DNA from: RGIG9115 sp045128915
Lineage (GTDB): Bacteria > Bacillota > Clostridia > UBA1381
Assembly (NCBI GenBank): GCA_045128915.1
Contig: JBGVIT010000059.1
Location: 27,628 to 91,627, forward strand
DNA length: 64,000 bases
Direction: 5' to 3'
Below the pieces are notes generated by a model, which saw nothing but the letters and a program-made list of their open reading frames with translations, was not told the DNA's origin and made no database searches. Position 1 is the stretch's first letter. Each line of letters begins with the position of its first letter. The translations under genes and the position numbers were made by a program. Positions 1-8,539 of the stretch are shown here, piece by piece.

Positions 1-596
1 ACGCAGTAATCAGAAATATCCTTTCTAAAAAGGGTAAGAGCGTTGAGATGATGGTTAATTTCGAGCCTGCACTTCATTACTTTGGCGAATGGTGGAAGCA
101 GCTTTACGGCGAAAGCGAAGGTAAAGACGGTAAGGGCATTTTCCCTGCTGCCGCAGATTTCTCCACAGACCTTCACTCAATGGGACAGTACATACAGGAC
201 GGACAGAGAATTCTCTTTGAAACAGCTCTGTTGGTAGATGAACCCGTTCGTGATTTTGAAATAACTGCTGTTGAAGACGATTTGGACGGATTGAACTTCC
301 TTGCAGGCAAAACTGTAAACTACGTAAATAACATGGCAGCACTCGGAACAAATCTTGCTCATATTGACGGTGGAGTTCCAAATCTGGTTGTCAGAATTCC
401 GAAGCTTGATGCTTACAATTTCGGTAAGCTTGTATATTTCTTTGAAAAGGCTTGCGGTATATCAGGCTATATGCTTGGCGTAAACCCATTTGACCAGCCC
501 GGTGTTGAAGCGTATAAGAAAAATATGTTTGCACTTCTCGGTAAGCCCGGCTATGAAAAGGAAAAGCAGGAGCTTGATAAGCGCTTGGGCAAGTAA
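1..596 (+). CDS. pgi: Glucose-6-phosphate isomerase, C-terminal part (cut by window start)
   Basis: Interconverts glucose 6-phosphate and fructose 6-phosphate in the cytoplasm (glycolysis/gluconeogenesis). The reading frame is already open at base 3, upstream of the first ATG at 48, so the gene starts outside the window; 197 codons are visible. The C-terminal isomerase signature NPFDQPGVEAYKK is present near the end, together with the GGVPNLVVRIP strand typical of the long Firmicutes Pgi form. The product ends in a lysine-rich helix, as is usual for the family. It fits with the glycogen genes and fructose-1,6-bisphosphatase elsewhere in the window. Bases 597-710 downstream show no gene and no clear terminator. 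Identification is firm; only the N-terminal part is missing. Confidence 0.95.
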   Translation, partial: AVIRNILSKKGKSVEMMVNFEPALHYFGEWWKQLYGESEGKDGKGIFPAAADFSTDLHSMGQYIQDGQRILFETALLVDEPVRDFEITAVEDDLDGLNFLAGKTVNYVNNMAALGTNLAHIDGGVPNLVVRIPKLDAYNFGKLVYFFEKACGISGYMLGVNPFDQPGVEAYKKNMFALLGKPGYEKEKQELDKRLGK

Positions 597-710
597 AATA
601 AAGACATACGAATTATAAGGCAGAAAGCCGCCCGGCTACGGGTATTAAAGTTTATGATACTGCCAGCGTATTCAGATGTCTTGAACATATATTTTAAGGA
701 GGATAAAGTT

Positions 711-1124
711 ATGGTTGAATTGATTATCGGAAAAAAGGGTACCGGCAAAACAAAGCATCTCTTAGAGAGTGTTAATGCAGCAGTTAATGTTGCAAAAGGT
801 AATGTGGTGTTTATCTCTGATGATACATCAAGAAATATGTATGACATTACTACAAAGGTGCGTATGGCAGAAACAGCTGAATTCGACATTGAAAATTACA
901 GCGAATTCCTCGGCTTCATCTGTGGTATTGTCAGCGGTAACTTTGATATAACAAATATATTTGTAGATGGAATATTCAAGATTGTAGGAACAGATAACCT
1001 TGACGGATTTGAGCAGTTCCTTGAAAGACTTGATGCAATGAGCGCTAAGTTCAATATTTCATTTGTAATTACAGTAAGTATTGACGTTGACGAAGCACCG
1101 GATTATATTAAAAAATACGTTTAA
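711..1124 (+). CDS. Small P-loop protein of unknown function
   Basis: A 137-residue protein that begins almost at once with a Walker A motif (GKKGTGKT, residues 7-14), followed by about 120 residues with alternating hydrophobic strands and acidic helices. The start at 711 is chosen because AAGGAGG lies just upstream (696-702); an in-frame ATG at 654 has no such site. It is far shorter than ordinary AAA or ABC ATPases, and the late strand FNISFVITVSIDVDEAP may be the Walker B/sensor strand. The family is not recognised by name. It stands between pgi and thrC with its own terminator, so the neighbours say little about its role. ATP or GTP binding is inference from the motif alone. Confidence 0.75.
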   Translation: MVELIIGKKGTGKTKHLLESVNAAVNVAKGNVVFISDDTSRNMYDITTKVRMAETAEFDIENYSEFLGFICGIVSGNFDITNIFVDGIFKIVGTDNLDGFEQFLERLDAMSAKFNISFVITVSIDVDEAPDYIKKYV

Positions 1125-1138
1125 TAAGAAATGCTTTT

Positions 1139-1175
1139 CCGCCGCCGGGAAGTAGCTTCCGGTGGCGGTATTTTT
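1139..1175 (+). terminator. Intrinsic terminator after the P-loop gene
   Basis: A GC-rich stem (CCGCCGCCGG pairing with CCGGTGGCGG through one G-U pair and a bulge) is followed by TATTTTT. It separates the P-loop gene from thrC. Confidence 0.8.
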
Positions 1176-1203
1176 GAGTTTCATATTATTTGGAGGATTA
1201 AAA

Positions 1204-2703
1204 ATGTATTATCGCAGCACAAGAAATAATAATGTGAGTGTAACAGCGGCTCATGCCATTAAACAAGGACTTTCAACCGAAGGTGGATTGTTCGTACCCG
1301 AATCATTTCCGCAGGTTTCTTTGTCGGATATAAAGTATCTGTCAGAATGTAGCTATACAGAGCGTGCAAAATTCGTTCTTGGCAGATTTCTTACAGACTT
1401 TACGGCAGAAGAACTTGAAAATTGCGTAAAGCGCGCATACACCAAGGAAAAGTTCGGTACAGACACTATTGCGCCGCTTTATAAGTATAATGACCAGTCG
1501 TACTTCCTTGAATTGTGGCACGGACCAACCTGCGCTTTTAAAGATATGGCTTTGCAGATTCTTCCGCATCTTCTCACTACATCAATGAAGAAAACCAATG
1601 AGGATAAGGAAGTTGTTATTTTAGTTGCAACAAGTGGTGATACGGGCAAGGCGGCTCTTGAAGGCTTTAAAGACGTTGCCGGAACAAGAATAATTGTATT
1701 CTACCCCAACAACGGAGTAAGTGAAATCCAGAAGCTTCAAATGGTAACACAAGACGGCGGAAACGTTGGTGTTTATGCAGTTGACGGTAATTTCGATGAT
1801 GCCCAGAACGGTGTTAAGAAGATTTTCACCGATAAGGAGTACAAGGAAAGTCTTTTATCAAGCGGCTTTAGCCTTTCAAGTGCAAACTCAATAAATTGGG
1901 GCAGACTTGTACCTCAGATAGTATATTATTTCTCTGCATATGCAGATCTTCTCAAAAATGAAGAAATACAGCTTGGTGACAAGATAAATATTGTAGTTCC
2001 AACCGGAAACTTTGGTAATATTCTCGCGTCATACTATGCATATAAAATGGGCTTGCCCGTAAACAAGTTTATATGTGCATCAAACGAAAATAACGTTTTG
2101 ACAGACTTTATAAATACAGGTGTTTATAACAAAAACCGCGCATTCCATACAACCACAAGTCCGTCAATGGATATTCTTATTTCAAGCAACCTTGAAAGAT
2201 TTCTTTATGACCTTACCGGTCAGAACGACGGAATAGTTGCACAGTGGATGGCAGAACTTTCCGAAAAAGGTAAGTATGAAATCAGCGACGACGTCAAGGC
2301 AAAGCTTTCAGAGCTTATGTGGGGCGGCTGTGCAGACGATGCACAAACTGCCGAAACTATTAAGAAAACCTTTGACGAGTCAGGCTATGTGGTAGATACT
2401 CATACGGCAGTTGCTAAGGCGGTTTATGATAAGTACTGCGGCGAAACAGGTGACACAACAAAGACGGTTATTGCATCAACTGCAAGTCCGTTCAAGTTTA
2501 ACCAAAGCGTGCTTATTGCACTTGGCGGTCATAATGCGGTAGTAGGCAAGGACGAATTTGAGCTTCTCGAAGACTTATCACAGCTCAGCGAGCTTACAAT
2601 CCCTGCATCACTTTCAGAGCTTAAGACAAAAGCGGTTATTTTCGATTCAGTATGTGAAAAAACACATATGGCAAGAAAAGTGAATGAATTTCTGAATATT
2701 TAA
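1204..2703 (+). CDS. thrC: Threonine synthase
   Basis: PLP-dependent enzyme converting O-phospho-L-homoserine to L-threonine in the cytoplasm. The 499-residue protein has the family N-terminus (YRSTR, then GLSTEGGLFVPE), the PLP-lysine region TCAFKDMALQ near residue 110 and the phosphate-binding ATSGDTGKAALEG stretch near 155. The start at 1204 is preceded by TGGAGGATTAAA. An in-frame start at 1162 lies inside the preceding terminator and is rejected. The gene appears to be monocistronic between two terminators. No thrB or hom gene is adjacent; the apgM/ThrB2-like gene at 29040 may supply homoserine kinase activity. Length is normal for the fungal/Firmicutes type (about 490-500 residues). Confidence 0.96.
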   Translation: MYYRSTRNNNVSVTAAHAIKQGLSTEGGLFVPESFPQVSLSDIKYLSECSYTERAKFVLGRFLTDFTAEELENCVKRAYTKEKFGTDTIAPLYKYNDQSYFLELWHGPTCAFKDMALQILPHLLTTSMKKTNEDKEVVILVATSGDTGKAALEGFKDVAGTRIIVFYPNNGVSEIQKLQMVTQDGGNVGVYAVDGNFDDAQNGVKKIFTDKEYKESLLSSGFSLSSANSINWGRLVPQIVYYFSAYADLLKNEEIQLGDKINIVVPTGNFGNILASYYAYKMGLPVNKFICASNENNVLTDFINTGVYNKNRAFHTTTSPSMDILISSNLERFLYDLTGQNDGIVAQWMAELSEKGKYEISDDVKAKLSELMWGGCADDAQTAETIKKTFDESGYVVDTHTAVAKAVYDKYCGETGDTTKTVIASTASPFKFNQSVLIALGGHNAVVGKDEFELLEDLSQLSELTIPASLSELKTKAVIFDSVCEKTHMARKVNEFLNI

Positions 2704-2736
2704 CAAAAAAGCTTACCTCACAGGTAAGCTTTTTTG
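2704..2736. terminator. Bidirectional terminator between convergent thrC and the AraC-type regulator
   Basis: A near-perfect inverted repeat (AAAAAAGCTTACCT / AGGTAAGCTTTTTT) directly after the thrC stop. A- and T-runs on both sides let it serve both convergent genes. Confidence 0.9.
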
Positions 2737-3536
2737 TTGCGATATGCAGATGGTGTCATGCCCATTTGTTTTTTGAACATACGGCAAAACTGTGCGGAGT
2801 TTTCTACGCCCGCAAGTGCGCCGATTTCAGCAATGGATTTGTTGCTGTTTTCTAAATAACTCTTTGCACATGAAATGCGTTTTGATAATATATATTCATT
2901 TACTGTGCAGTCAAATGCAGATGCAAATATTTTATAGAGCATATTTTTTGAAACATGAAATAATTTGCAAAGTTGCGATACGGATAAATCGCCCGTCAGG
3001 TTTTGACTTATGTATTCGGTAATTTGACAAAGAGGCGGCTCCAATTCTACGGTAATTGCATTTGCAAAAAGCAGGTTTGACAACAGCCTTGATATGCTTT
3101 CAAGCTGTGATTTATCAAAGTGTGCGATTTTCAGGTAGCTGTCACGAAGATCTTCAGCACTTTCTTTCATCCAGCTTATGTTATTGTAAATAACGGTTAT
3201 ATCATTGTTATGCCGAATTCTGCCGATAATAATATATCCGCTAATTATATTGTCCTTGATTAATGGCATAACCGAGTCTGTAATTCCCGCATGGCAGGAA
3301 TGTGAAATAAATTTTCTTTCTTTTTGGCAGCGAAGAAGCATTTTCATGTCAGAGTGGCAGCAAAGCGCCATTCCCTCTTTATAGCTTTGGATTTTTTTGC
3401 AGAGGTCGGGCTCGTTGTATTTATATTCAGCTATGTACTTGAAGTTCGTATCTAAAAAAGCAGCACTTATTCCGGTAATATTTGCAAAATCGGAAATGAC
3501 AGACTTGATTTTTGTTACATCGTACTTAATATTCAT
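2718..3536 (-). CDS. PocR-domain AraC-family transcriptional regulator
   Basis: A 272-residue DNA-binding regulator. Residues 1-165 resemble the PocR ligand-binding module (FANITGISAAFLDTNF, later CHAGITDSVMPL, then IISGYIIIGRI). Residues 170-270 form a two-HTH AraC domain ending FCRMFKKQMGMTPSAYR. The start is placed at 3536 because GAGGGGA lies 5 bases before that ATG; the longer form from 3554 would begin before this site. It is divergent from the DMT transporter at 3695 and the propeller protein at 4561, with a promoter facing each way in the gap, so it probably controls them. PocR domains in other bacteria bind small polyols or hydrocarbon derivatives; the ligand here is unknown. Confidence 0.85.
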   Translation of the reverse strand: MNIKYDVTKIKSVISDFANITGISAAFLDTNFKYIAEYKYNEPDLCKKIQSYKEGMALCCHSDMKMLLRCQKERKFISHSCHAGITDSVMPLIKDNIISGYIIIGRIRHNNDITVIYNNISWMKESAEDLRDSYLKIAHFDKSQLESISRLLSNLLFANAITVELEPPLCQITEYISQNLTGDLSVSQLCKLFHVSKNMLYKIFASAFDCTVNEYILSKRISCAKSYLENSNKSIAEIGALAGVENSAQFCRMFKKQMGMTPSAYRNKKAYL

Positions 3537-3559
3537 AAAATCCCCTCGCTTCAATAAAT

Positions 3560-3588
3560 ATTATGTCATATCCTTTCCGTTTTGTCAA
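3560..3588 (-). promoter_or_regulatory. Sigma-A-type promoter of the AraC-type regulator
   Basis: On the minus strand TTGACA, a 17-base spacer, then CATAAT, 24 bases upstream of the chosen start codon. The sequence match is good; activity is inferred. Confidence 0.65.
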
Positions 3589-3641
3589 CAAAAATCCAAA
3601 TCGGTCGGGAAGAAAAGTCAAAAAAGAAGGCAAAAAAGCTA

Positions 3642-3669
3642 TTGAAATCATAAATAATTATTATATAAT
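3642..3669 (+). promoter_or_regulatory. Promoter of the DMT transporter gene
   Basis: TTGAAA, a 16-base spacer and TATAAT, 25 bases upstream of the start codon at 3695. It is divergent from the regulator promoter, so an operator for the regulator could lie between 3589 and 3641. Confidence 0.6.
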
Positions 3670-3694
3670 AAAAGACAGTAAAGGAGAAGATATA

Positions 3695-4546
3695 ATGGAT
3701 GTAGCACTTCTTATACTTGTTATTTTATTGATGACTTTGCAGAATATTGCTCAAAAAATCTACACTCTTAAATATCCTCATGGAGGAGCGTATTTCTATT
3801 CATGTATTTGCTGCATGGGAGCGGCGTTGTTTTTCACCTTGAGCGGAGGAAGCTTGGTGTTTTCAACGTTGTATCTGCCGTATAGTATTGCATTTGCTGC
3901 AGCTTACGGAACAAGCATGGTTTTTTCGCTCTTGTCCGTCAAATACGGTTCTATGGCAATGACTGCATTGGTAATGTCATATTCCTTGATAATACCCGCA
4001 TTGTTTGGGATTGTAATGTATAATGAACCGGTTAGTTTGTATTTGATTATAGGGTTTATACTTCTGTGTGTTTCTCTTGCTCTCATAAGGGATAGGGACA
4101 GCGAAAAAATCAGTATAAATATTAAGTGGGTAGTATGTGCTTTCCTTGCATTTCTCGGCAACGGCTTTTGTTCTGTCATACAGCAAATCCAGCAAAAAAC
4201 CTTTGATGGAAAGTTTAAAAGCGAATTCATGATTTCAGCTTTTGTTATAATCATTTCTATTCTACTTGTTTTGTTATTTATATATGAGCGTAAAAATATC
4301 TTGTCTATGCTTAAGAAAGGCCCTGTAATACCGTTTGCAAGCGGTGTGGCAAACGGCAGCATGAACCTTGCGGTAATGTGCCTTGTACTGCTTATACCGT
4401 CATCGGTAGCATTTCCTCTTATATCTGCAGGCTGTATTATTGCGACTGCCATTGTTTCAACTTGTGTTTATAAGGAAAGATTTTCAAAGAAGCAAATACT
4501 CGGCTTGATTTTGGGTATTGTTTCTATTATATTTATGAACATATAG
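3695..4546 (+). CDS. EamA/DMT-superfamily membrane transporter
   Basis: A 283-residue integral membrane protein with about ten hydrophobic segments in two similar halves, as in drug/metabolite transporters (DMT, EamA type). The second half ends ATAIVSTCVYKERFSKKQ followed by a last helix, a typical DMT ending with a conserved E-R pair. The start at 3695 follows AAGGAGAAGATATA. An earlier in-frame ATG at 3563 would read back through the promoter region and is rejected. It is probably co-transcribed with the propeller protein 14 bases downstream and controlled by the divergent AraC-type regulator. Substrate is unknown; a sugar or sugar derivative is possible from the neighbouring gene. Confidence 0.85.
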   Translation: MDVALLILVILLMTLQNIAQKIYTLKYPHGGAYFYSCICCMGAALFFTLSGGSLVFSTLYLPYSIAFAAAYGTSMVFSLLSVKYGSMAMTALVMSYSLIIPALFGIVMYNEPVSLYLIIGFILLCVSLALIRDRDSEKISINIKWVVCAFLAFLGNGFCSVIQQIQQKTFDGKFKSEFMISAFVIIISILLVLLFIYERKNILSMLKKGPVIPFASGVANGSMNLAVMCLVLLIPSSVAFPLISAGCIIATAIVSTCVYKERFSKKQILGLILGIVSIIFMNI

Positions 4547-4560
4547 AAGGAGAGATAAAA

Positions 4561-5673
4561 ATGACTGATATTCCAAAAATCAGAATTAAAATTGACAAAG
4601 AGACGAATACCGTGTTCAGGCAGGATATTGGTATTTATCAAGACGGCACAACACCGCTTTATAGAGATGTTGACGGCAAGCTATGGGCTATGAGCGGACA
4701 TTCTCACTGCGGTCATGTAGGTGTGTTCTGTGGCACAAGTCTTGATGATATGGAATACCTTTATCCCATACAGACAAATTTCTGCGTGGGGCATGCGGAT
4801 TTTGCTTTTGATGGAGTTCGTTATCCTGAGGGTATAAAAGCAAGAGGCAGTATATGGCCTTTTGGATTTTATATATGTCCTGTAACTCACCGCTTTTTCT
4901 GCTTTTTCCACAATGAAACCGGATGGGCCGGAAAAGGTACAGCCTATGATGCTATGGGCTACTGTGAAAAACCGCAATACGATTGGGATTTTCGTCATAT
5001 AGGTCTTATGCACTCGGACGATGAGGGCAAAAATTGGACCTTTGACCGATGGGTGCTTACATCTGAAGAGGTTTGCTTTACAAAGCATTTCAACCCAGGA
5101 GCCGGCAATATGCTCGGTCAGCAGGAGGATTTATTCTCATTGGGCAGCGGAGATTTCAGCGTGTTTATAGACGATGAATACATTTATATTTTTTATAACA
5201 TTATACGTCCCAGAATTTCTGCAAAGCGTTTCGGGAGATGCGATGCATATGTTGCCAGAAGCCGCAGACGTACTGATGGTGCGATGGGCGATTTTGTAAA
5301 ATACTATAATGGCTCATTCTGTGAAGCAGGTAATATGGGAAAGGAAACACCCATAGCCTTGAATTTGTGGCATCCGAGAGTTATTTACCTAAAGAAATAT
5401 GGAGTGTATCTAATGACCGGCTCATATGCTGATGCGGAGGAAGGCAGAATTATCCCTCATACACAGCTCAGGTACAGCAAAGACATGGTTAATTGGAGTG
5501 AGGTTACTGTTCTAAAAAAAGACGGAGAGCCTTTTGGGAATCATTATGTTGGTGTCGTATCAGATGACCAAGGCGGACAGCCGAACGTGGCAGAAGGTGA
5601 TAAAATATCAATTCTTACAAACCATAATGGGACAAATGTAATGAGATATAAGTCTCACATAGAACAGATTTAA
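4561..5673 (+). CDS. Beta-propeller protein, probable glycosidase-like (GH43/GH32/GH130 fold)
   Basis: A 370-residue cytoplasmic protein (no signal peptide). It shows repeated blade-like segments of the five-bladed propeller glycosidases: YQDGTTPLYRDVDGKLW, WPFGFYICPVTHRFFCFFHN, MHSDDEGKNWTFDRW, and LNLWHPRVIYLKKYGVYLMTGSY. The 'SDDEGKNW' (Asp-box-like) and 'YSKDMVNWSE' strands are typical of propeller enzymes on sugars. The exact family is not recognised and catalytic acids cannot be assigned safely. It ends in front of a bidirectional terminator and is the last gene of the transporter operon, suggesting that the pair takes up and processes a carbohydrate-like compound under the PocR/AraC regulator. 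The role is inference. Confidence 0.6.
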   Translation: MTDIPKIRIKIDKETNTVFRQDIGIYQDGTTPLYRDVDGKLWAMSGHSHCGHVGVFCGTSLDDMEYLYPIQTNFCVGHADFAFDGVRYPEGIKARGSIWPFGFYICPVTHRFFCFFHNETGWAGKGTAYDAMGYCEKPQYDWDFRHIGLMHSDDEGKNWTFDRWVLTSEEVCFTKHFNPGAGNMLGQQEDLFSLGSGDFSVFIDDEYIYIFYNIIRPRISAKRFGRCDAYVARSRRRTDGAMGDFVKYYNGSFCEAGNMGKETPIALNLWHPRVIYLKKYGVYLMTGSYADAEEGRIIPHTQLRYSKDMVNWSEVTVLKKDGEPFGNHYVGVVSDDQGGQPNVAEGDKISILTNHNGTNVMRYKSHIEQI

Positions 5674-5707
5674 TCAAAAAAGCCGGAATGAATTCCAGCT
5701 TTTTTGA
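5674..5707. terminator. Bidirectional terminator
   Basis: Inverted repeat TCAAAAAAGC...GGAAT / ATTCC...GCTTTTTTGA between the convergent propeller gene and the small membrane-anchored protein. Confidence 0.85.
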
Positions 5708-5711
5708 TGTT

Positions 5712-5993
5712 TTAAATTTTTTTCTCGGAAAAAATGTATATACCTTCATTTGCTCGTGTCATTGAGAGAATGATTTTTTCATCGCTTGTTGTAATAATGC
5801 AAACATATCCCGTGTCGGTTTTTTCTAAAGGTGAGAATTTTGAGTTGGGATAGTGGATGTCTATATATTTCTTTGCTGCCTCGTATTCTTTTTTATATAC
5901 TATCTTATCAACTAACCCCATGTTTTTTGCTATTTTGTAACCGGCAAATGCTGTAGCAGAAATAGCAAGGAGCTTTGACAGCTTACTCTTCAT
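5712..5993 (-). CDS. Small protein with one N-terminal hydrophobic helix
   Basis: A 93-residue protein: a short basic start (KSKLSKLL), a hydrophobic/alanine-rich segment (residues 8-20) and a soluble tail of alternating strands ending IYIFSEKKI. The start at 5993 is chosen because AAGGGGGT lies 7 bases upstream; the ATG at 5999 is too close to that site. The first 11 bases overlap the 3' end of rsmI, implying translational coupling and one leftward transcript with rsmI and the methyltransferase upstream. No family is recognised. It may be a membrane-anchored or exported small protein. Confidence 0.65.
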   Translation of the reverse strand: MKSKLSKLLAISATAFAGYKIAKNMGLVDKIVYKKEYEAAKKYIDIHYPNSKFSPLEKTDTGYVCIITTSDEKIILSMTRANEGIYIFSEKKI

Positions 5994-6846
5994 TTCCATA
6001 CCCCCTTTTGATATTGTGGTATTGGTCATAAACCTCTCGTTTTGGAACACCTCTGTCTGTTGCAGCTTGTTTAATTGCATCTTTATCGCTCATGTTTTGG
6101 TTAACATAATATTCAACATGCTCTGTAACAGTCATGCTGTCCCAGAAGTTTTCCTCAGGCTCTGCAGCCTTTGCGCCCTCTATTACGATTACGTATTCAC
6201 CTCTGGGGTTTTCCGTTTCAAAATGCACATTGGCTTCAGCTAATGTAGTTCGCATTACTTCCTCATGAAGCTTTGTAAGCTCGCGTACAAGCGCTATTTT
6301 TCTATCACCAAAAATGCTTAGCATATCATTTATAGTATGCCTTAGCTTGTGAGGTGCTTCATAGAAGATAAGAGTATGGGTATCCTTTGCAACTGATTTA
6401 AGATGCTCTGTTCTATGGCGCTTGTTAACTGACAAAAATCCCTCAAATGCAAAACGTTTCGTGGAAAGGCCAGAAAGTATCAGGGCATTTATAAGAGCCA
6501 CCGGACCGGGAACAGACGTTACGTGCAGGTCTTTTTGTATGCACATTTTTACTAAATCCTCGCCCGGATCGGAGATAGCGGGTGTTCCTGCATCTGATAC
6601 AAGTGCAACGTTCTTTCCCTCTTCCAAAAGTGAGCAGATATATTCACCTTTTTCGGTTTTGTTATGCTCGTGGTAGCTTGTAAGTGGTTTTTTTATGTCA
6701 AAGTAGTTCAAAAGCTTTACAGTCTGGCGTGTATCCTCTGCTGCAATCATATCAACTGTTTTGAAAACCTCAAGAAATCTTGCAGAAACGTCGCCAAGAT
6801 TTCCAATGGGAGTAGCGCATAGATATAGTGTTCCTTTTTCGCTCAT
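5983..6846 (-). CDS. rsmI: 16S rRNA (cytidine-1402-2'-O)-methyltransferase
   Basis: SAM-dependent tetrapyrrole-methylase-fold enzyme that 2'-O-methylates C1402 in the decoding centre of 16S rRNA. The 287-residue protein has the family motifs LYLCATPIGNLGDVSARF (residues 6-23), AAEDTRQT near 36, LVSDAGTPAISDPGEDL near 83 and GEYVIVIEGAK near 215. Length is normal. Its start is 5 bases after the stop of the TrmN6-like methyltransferase, so the two are co-transcribed leftward; the pairing of these genes is common in Firmicutes. No anomaly seen. Confidence 0.95.
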   Translation of the reverse strand: MSEKGTLYLCATPIGNLGDVSARFLEVFKTVDMIAAEDTRQTVKLLNYFDIKKPLTSYHEHNKTEKGEYICSLLEEGKNVALVSDAGTPAISDPGEDLVKMCIQKDLHVTSVPGPVALINALILSGLSTKRFAFEGFLSVNKRHRTEHLKSVAKDTHTLIFYEAPHKLRHTINDMLSIFGDRKIALVRELTKLHEEVMRTTLAEANVHFETENPRGEYVIVIEGAKAAEPEENFWDSMTVTEHVEYYVNQNMSDKDAIKQAATDRGVPKREVYDQYHNIKRGYGNEE

Positions 6847-6851
6847 GTATA

Positions 6852-7571
6852 TTATCCTCTTTCATATATTTGCTTAAGCTCGTCACTTTCTCCGCCTGAT
6901 TGGCTTTGCATAATCAAAGGCGGCAATACCTTAAGCTCTTCGCCGCCGTTTAAGGCTCCGTCAATGAGAAACATGGACGGTGCTTTCTCCGGGGTTGAGT
7001 GAACCATGCGAAGTCTTTTTGGTTCAATGCGGTGTTTTCGCATGGAATATATCACGTCTGCAAGTCTTGAAGGACGGTGTACCATTACAAGATGTCCTTT
7101 GTCCCGCAGCATAAGCGCGGCGGCTGATATAACGTCGTCAAGCTTGCACATAACTTCATGTCTTGATATGGTTTTGGTGTCAAAATCGTTTGTTATAGCA
7201 TTTCCCGCTTTCATATAAGGGGGATTTGCGGTAACAATATCAAAGCTGTGGGGTGGTAGTGAAAGAGTTCGCAAATCCTCGCACAGAATGGAAACTCTGT
7301 CACCGATTTTGTTAAGCTCAACAGACCTTTGTGCCATATGAGCAATATCAGGCTGTATTTCCACGCCGCATATATAAGATGCTTTTGTTTTTGCGTGCAA
7401 AAGTATAGGCACAATTCCTGTTCCTGTGCATAGGTCTAAAATTTGGTCTCCACGTATATCCTTTGCAAAATCCGAGAGTAGAACAGCGTCAGTTCCAAAC
7501 CTGAATCCGTTTTCCTTTTGTATTATAACAAGTCCGTTCCTTTGCAGGTCGGATATAAATTCTTTATCCAT
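6852..7571 (-). CDS. TrmN6-like tRNA adenine-N6 methyltransferase
   Basis: A 239-residue class I SAM methyltransferase. Motif I is ILDLCTGTGIVPILL (residues about 44-58), and the N6-adenine/glutamine catalytic motif IV is ANPPYMK near 116. The N-terminal FRFGTDAVLLSDFA segment is typical of the YfiC/TrmN6 family, which modifies A37 of tRNA(Val) in E. coli. The Firmicutes homologues sit beside rsmI, as here. The exact RNA target in this organism is not shown by the sequence. Confidence 0.88.
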   Translation of the reverse strand: MDKEFISDLQRNGLVIIQKENGFRFGTDAVLLSDFAKDIRGDQILDLCTGTGIVPILLHAKTKASYICGVEIQPDIAHMAQRSVELNKIGDRVSILCEDLRTLSLPPHSFDIVTANPPYMKAGNAITNDFDTKTISRHEVMCKLDDVISAAALMLRDKGHLVMVHRPSRLADVIYSMRKHRIEPKRLRMVHSTPEKAPSMFLIDGALNGGEELKVLPPLIMQSQSGGESDELKQIYERG

Positions 7572-7587
7572 AAGCTTCTCCCGATAA

Positions 7588-8397
7588 TTATATAACTCTC
7601 AAAATATTGAATATAACTACGTAAAAGATAAAGTAAGACGCGCCCATAAGGTACATGGTTTTAACTGCGGGTGCAAAATTCCACTCGGAGCGAAGCGCTT
7701 CATAGGTCAGTACAATATTCATGACAAACCCCGTAAGCAAAAGCATAACTGTTGCCCATACAGAAAAGAAGCTAATCAAAGCACCGAGAATTGAGAATAC
7801 CATAAGCGGGACAATAGCGGCAACGGGGCGGATTGCAAAGGTGAAAAAGCGGTCTGCTTTCCTGAGCATAAAGCGGTTTGCAAAGTACAAAACCCCTATA
7901 AATATAATTTCCGCTAAAAAATTGTATAGTGTTCCCCAAAGTGCAAACATCGCTAAGTTTTTGATATGGTATGCTCCTGCTTGCATAGGCGCAACAGCAT
8001 TCATTATTGGTGCAAGAAGTCTTGAATAAACGAAAAATCCGCACATGGAAATTCCAAGTGCTGTTATGATAAGGATAAGAATAATCTGCCATTTATTAAG
8101 CACGCCGGGATTTGAAACTGTGTTCACCGGATCGTGAACGAATCTTTTTGTAAACCCTTTTACGCCGCTTGCTGTACCCTTGAAATCAGGCTTTTTAAAG
8201 TGCGGTTTTTTGAAATGAAATTTTCTTTTCGGCTTTTTTGTATAGCCAGTACGGTAGGTGTTTTCCTGCCAGCCCGTATTTGCGCTTTCGTTGGTAGAAT
8301 GTTCGGTTGTTTTTGCTTGTCTTGCGCTTTCTGCGCTTCGGCAGTTGCACTTTTCGTCAGGCGCAAGGTCGCGCCCGCAATATGCACAGCTTCTCAT
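7588..8397 (-). CDS. Zinc-ribbon membrane protein, YIP1-like
   Basis: A 269-residue protein. It opens with a zinc-ribbon-like cysteine cluster (CAYCGRDL...CNC, residues 4-19), then a basic, phenylalanine/lysine-rich linker with three similar 'K(P)HFKKP(D)FK' units (about 55-72). About five membrane helices run from residue 105 to the end, in a layout like Yip1-domain proteins. A clear AAAGGAG site precedes the start. It lies upstream of the rRNA/tRNA methyltransferase genes with a 16-base gap, so it may be the first gene of that leftward transcript. Function is unknown; the zinc-ribbon plus membrane design is common in Clostridia. Confidence 0.7.
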   Translation of the reverse strand: MRSCAYCGRDLAPDEKCNCRSAESARQAKTTEHSTNESANTGWQENTYRTGYTKKPKRKFHFKKPHFKKPDFKGTASGVKGFTKRFVHDPVNTVSNPGVLNKWQIILILIITALGISMCGFFVYSRLLAPIMNAVAPMQAGAYHIKNLAMFALWGTLYNFLAEIIFIGVLYFANRFMLRKADRFFTFAIRPVAAIVPLMVFSILGALISFFSVWATVMLLLTGFVMNIVLTYEALRSEWNFAPAVKTMYLMGASYFIFYVVIFNILRVI

Positions 8398-8502
8398 ATA
8401 TATAATCTCCTTTCAGGATATAAACTGTTTTATGAATACATTGTATCATTTTGGAATGGTTCAGTCAATGGTTTTGAATGTAAATATTGTGTAAACATTG
8501 AT

Positions 8503-8531
8503 TTGACAAACTAAAAATTTTATGTTAGAAT
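8503..8531 (+). promoter_or_regulatory. Promoter of the RNase P RNA gene
   Basis: TTGACA, a 17-base spacer and TAGAAT, placing the expected start within a few bases of the first paired base of the RNA at about 8540. Confidence 0.8.
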
Positions 8532-8539
8532 GGGGTTGT

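Noticed and set aside
3563..3694. N-terminal extension of the DMT transporter
   Set aside because: It would be translated from a region containing both divergent promoters, and the ATG at 3695 has a strong ribosome binding site.
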